From Candidatus Parvarchaeota archaeon (GTDB taxonomy: Archaea > Nanobdellota > Nanobdellia > Parvarchaeales > Parvarchaeaceae), in contig JAMDDW010000049.1 of the NCBI GenBank assembly GCA_023488405.1, forward strand, positions 1 to 12,721: a stretch of 12,721 bases of DNA, written 5' to 3'. The translations under genes were made by a program, and so were the position numbers. Under the pieces are notes generated by a model. That model saw only the letters and a program-made list of their open reading frames with translations, searched no databases and was not told the origin of the DNA. This document shows, in pieces, positions 12,700-12,721 of this stretch. Each line of letters opens with the position of its first letter. The first letter of the stretch is position 1.

Positions 12700-12721
12700 A
12701 TGTCTGGGAAAAATAGTGAAG
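12700..12721 (+). CDS. Possible start of a rightward gene, cut by window end
   Basis: An ATG at 12700 opens a frame reading MSGKNSE to the last base of the window. A TATA-like element lies at leaderless distance upstream. Only seven residues are visible, so neither function nor reality can be judged. Confidence 0.3.

Noticed and set aside
1..12721. tRNA, rRNA, CRISPR array or insertion sequence
   Set aside because: I found no cloverleaf-like segment, no rRNA-like conserved stretch, no regularly spaced repeats and no transposase-like frame.

Overview
This 12.7 kb window is AT-rich, gene-dense chromosomal DNA, most likely from an archaeon. Several signs support that. Arginine is mostly AGA/AGG and isoleucine often ATA. 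AT-rich TATA-like boxes lie about 25 bases before several starts, some of which look leaderless. Where ribosome binding sites occur (GGTGA, GAGGTG, GAGGT) they fit the archaeal anti-Shine-Dalgarno sequence. Transcript ends are T-rich tracts rather than bacterial hairpin terminators. The superoxide dismutase also has archaeal-type spacing around its metal site. A small-genome (DPANN-like) or Thermoplasmata-like archaeon would fit, but I see no rRNA or tRNA to settle it. There is no CRISPR array, insertion sequence or tRNA, and no gene-free stretch longer than 300 bases.

Layout. (1) 92-1536, rightward: three soluble proteins I do not recognise, the last two overlapping, preceded by a 22-base near-perfect palindrome at the window edge. 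(2) 1549-2169, leftward: an Fe/Mn-family superoxide dismutase, convergent with region 1. (3) 2294-4797, rightward and divergent from sod: a PadR repressor, an ABC ATPase and an ABC-2 permease. This looks like a self-regulated export operon, and the shared sod/padR intergenic region holds two different short dyads. (4) 4835-5635: a HAD-IIA sugar-phosphatase-like hydrolase. (5) 5734-6892: three tiny overlapping membrane-protein genes; the second and third look like divergent paralogues. (6) 6951-10601: a glycerol cluster of glycerophosphodiester phosphodiesterase, glycerol kinase and an MFS carrier, with a 9+9 bp dyad abutting the first start codon. (7) 10664-12656, leftward: a DEAD-box RNA helicase (DEVD variant) followed by an unknown 202-residue protein. 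A divergent gene may begin at 12700 and run off the end.

How they work together. The clearest pathway is region 6. The phosphodiesterase frees sn-glycerol-3-phosphate from glycerophosphodiesters, the kinase makes the same compound from glycerol, and the MFS protein probably imports a substrate. This is the bacterial/eukaryal enantiomer rather than the archaeal lipid backbone (sn-glycerol-1-phosphate), so the cluster looks catabolic or scavenging. No glycerol-3-phosphate dehydrogenase lies in the window. The dismutase implies exposure to oxygen. The least-described material is the three-gene membrane cassette (5734-6892) and the three-gene soluble cassette (92-1536).
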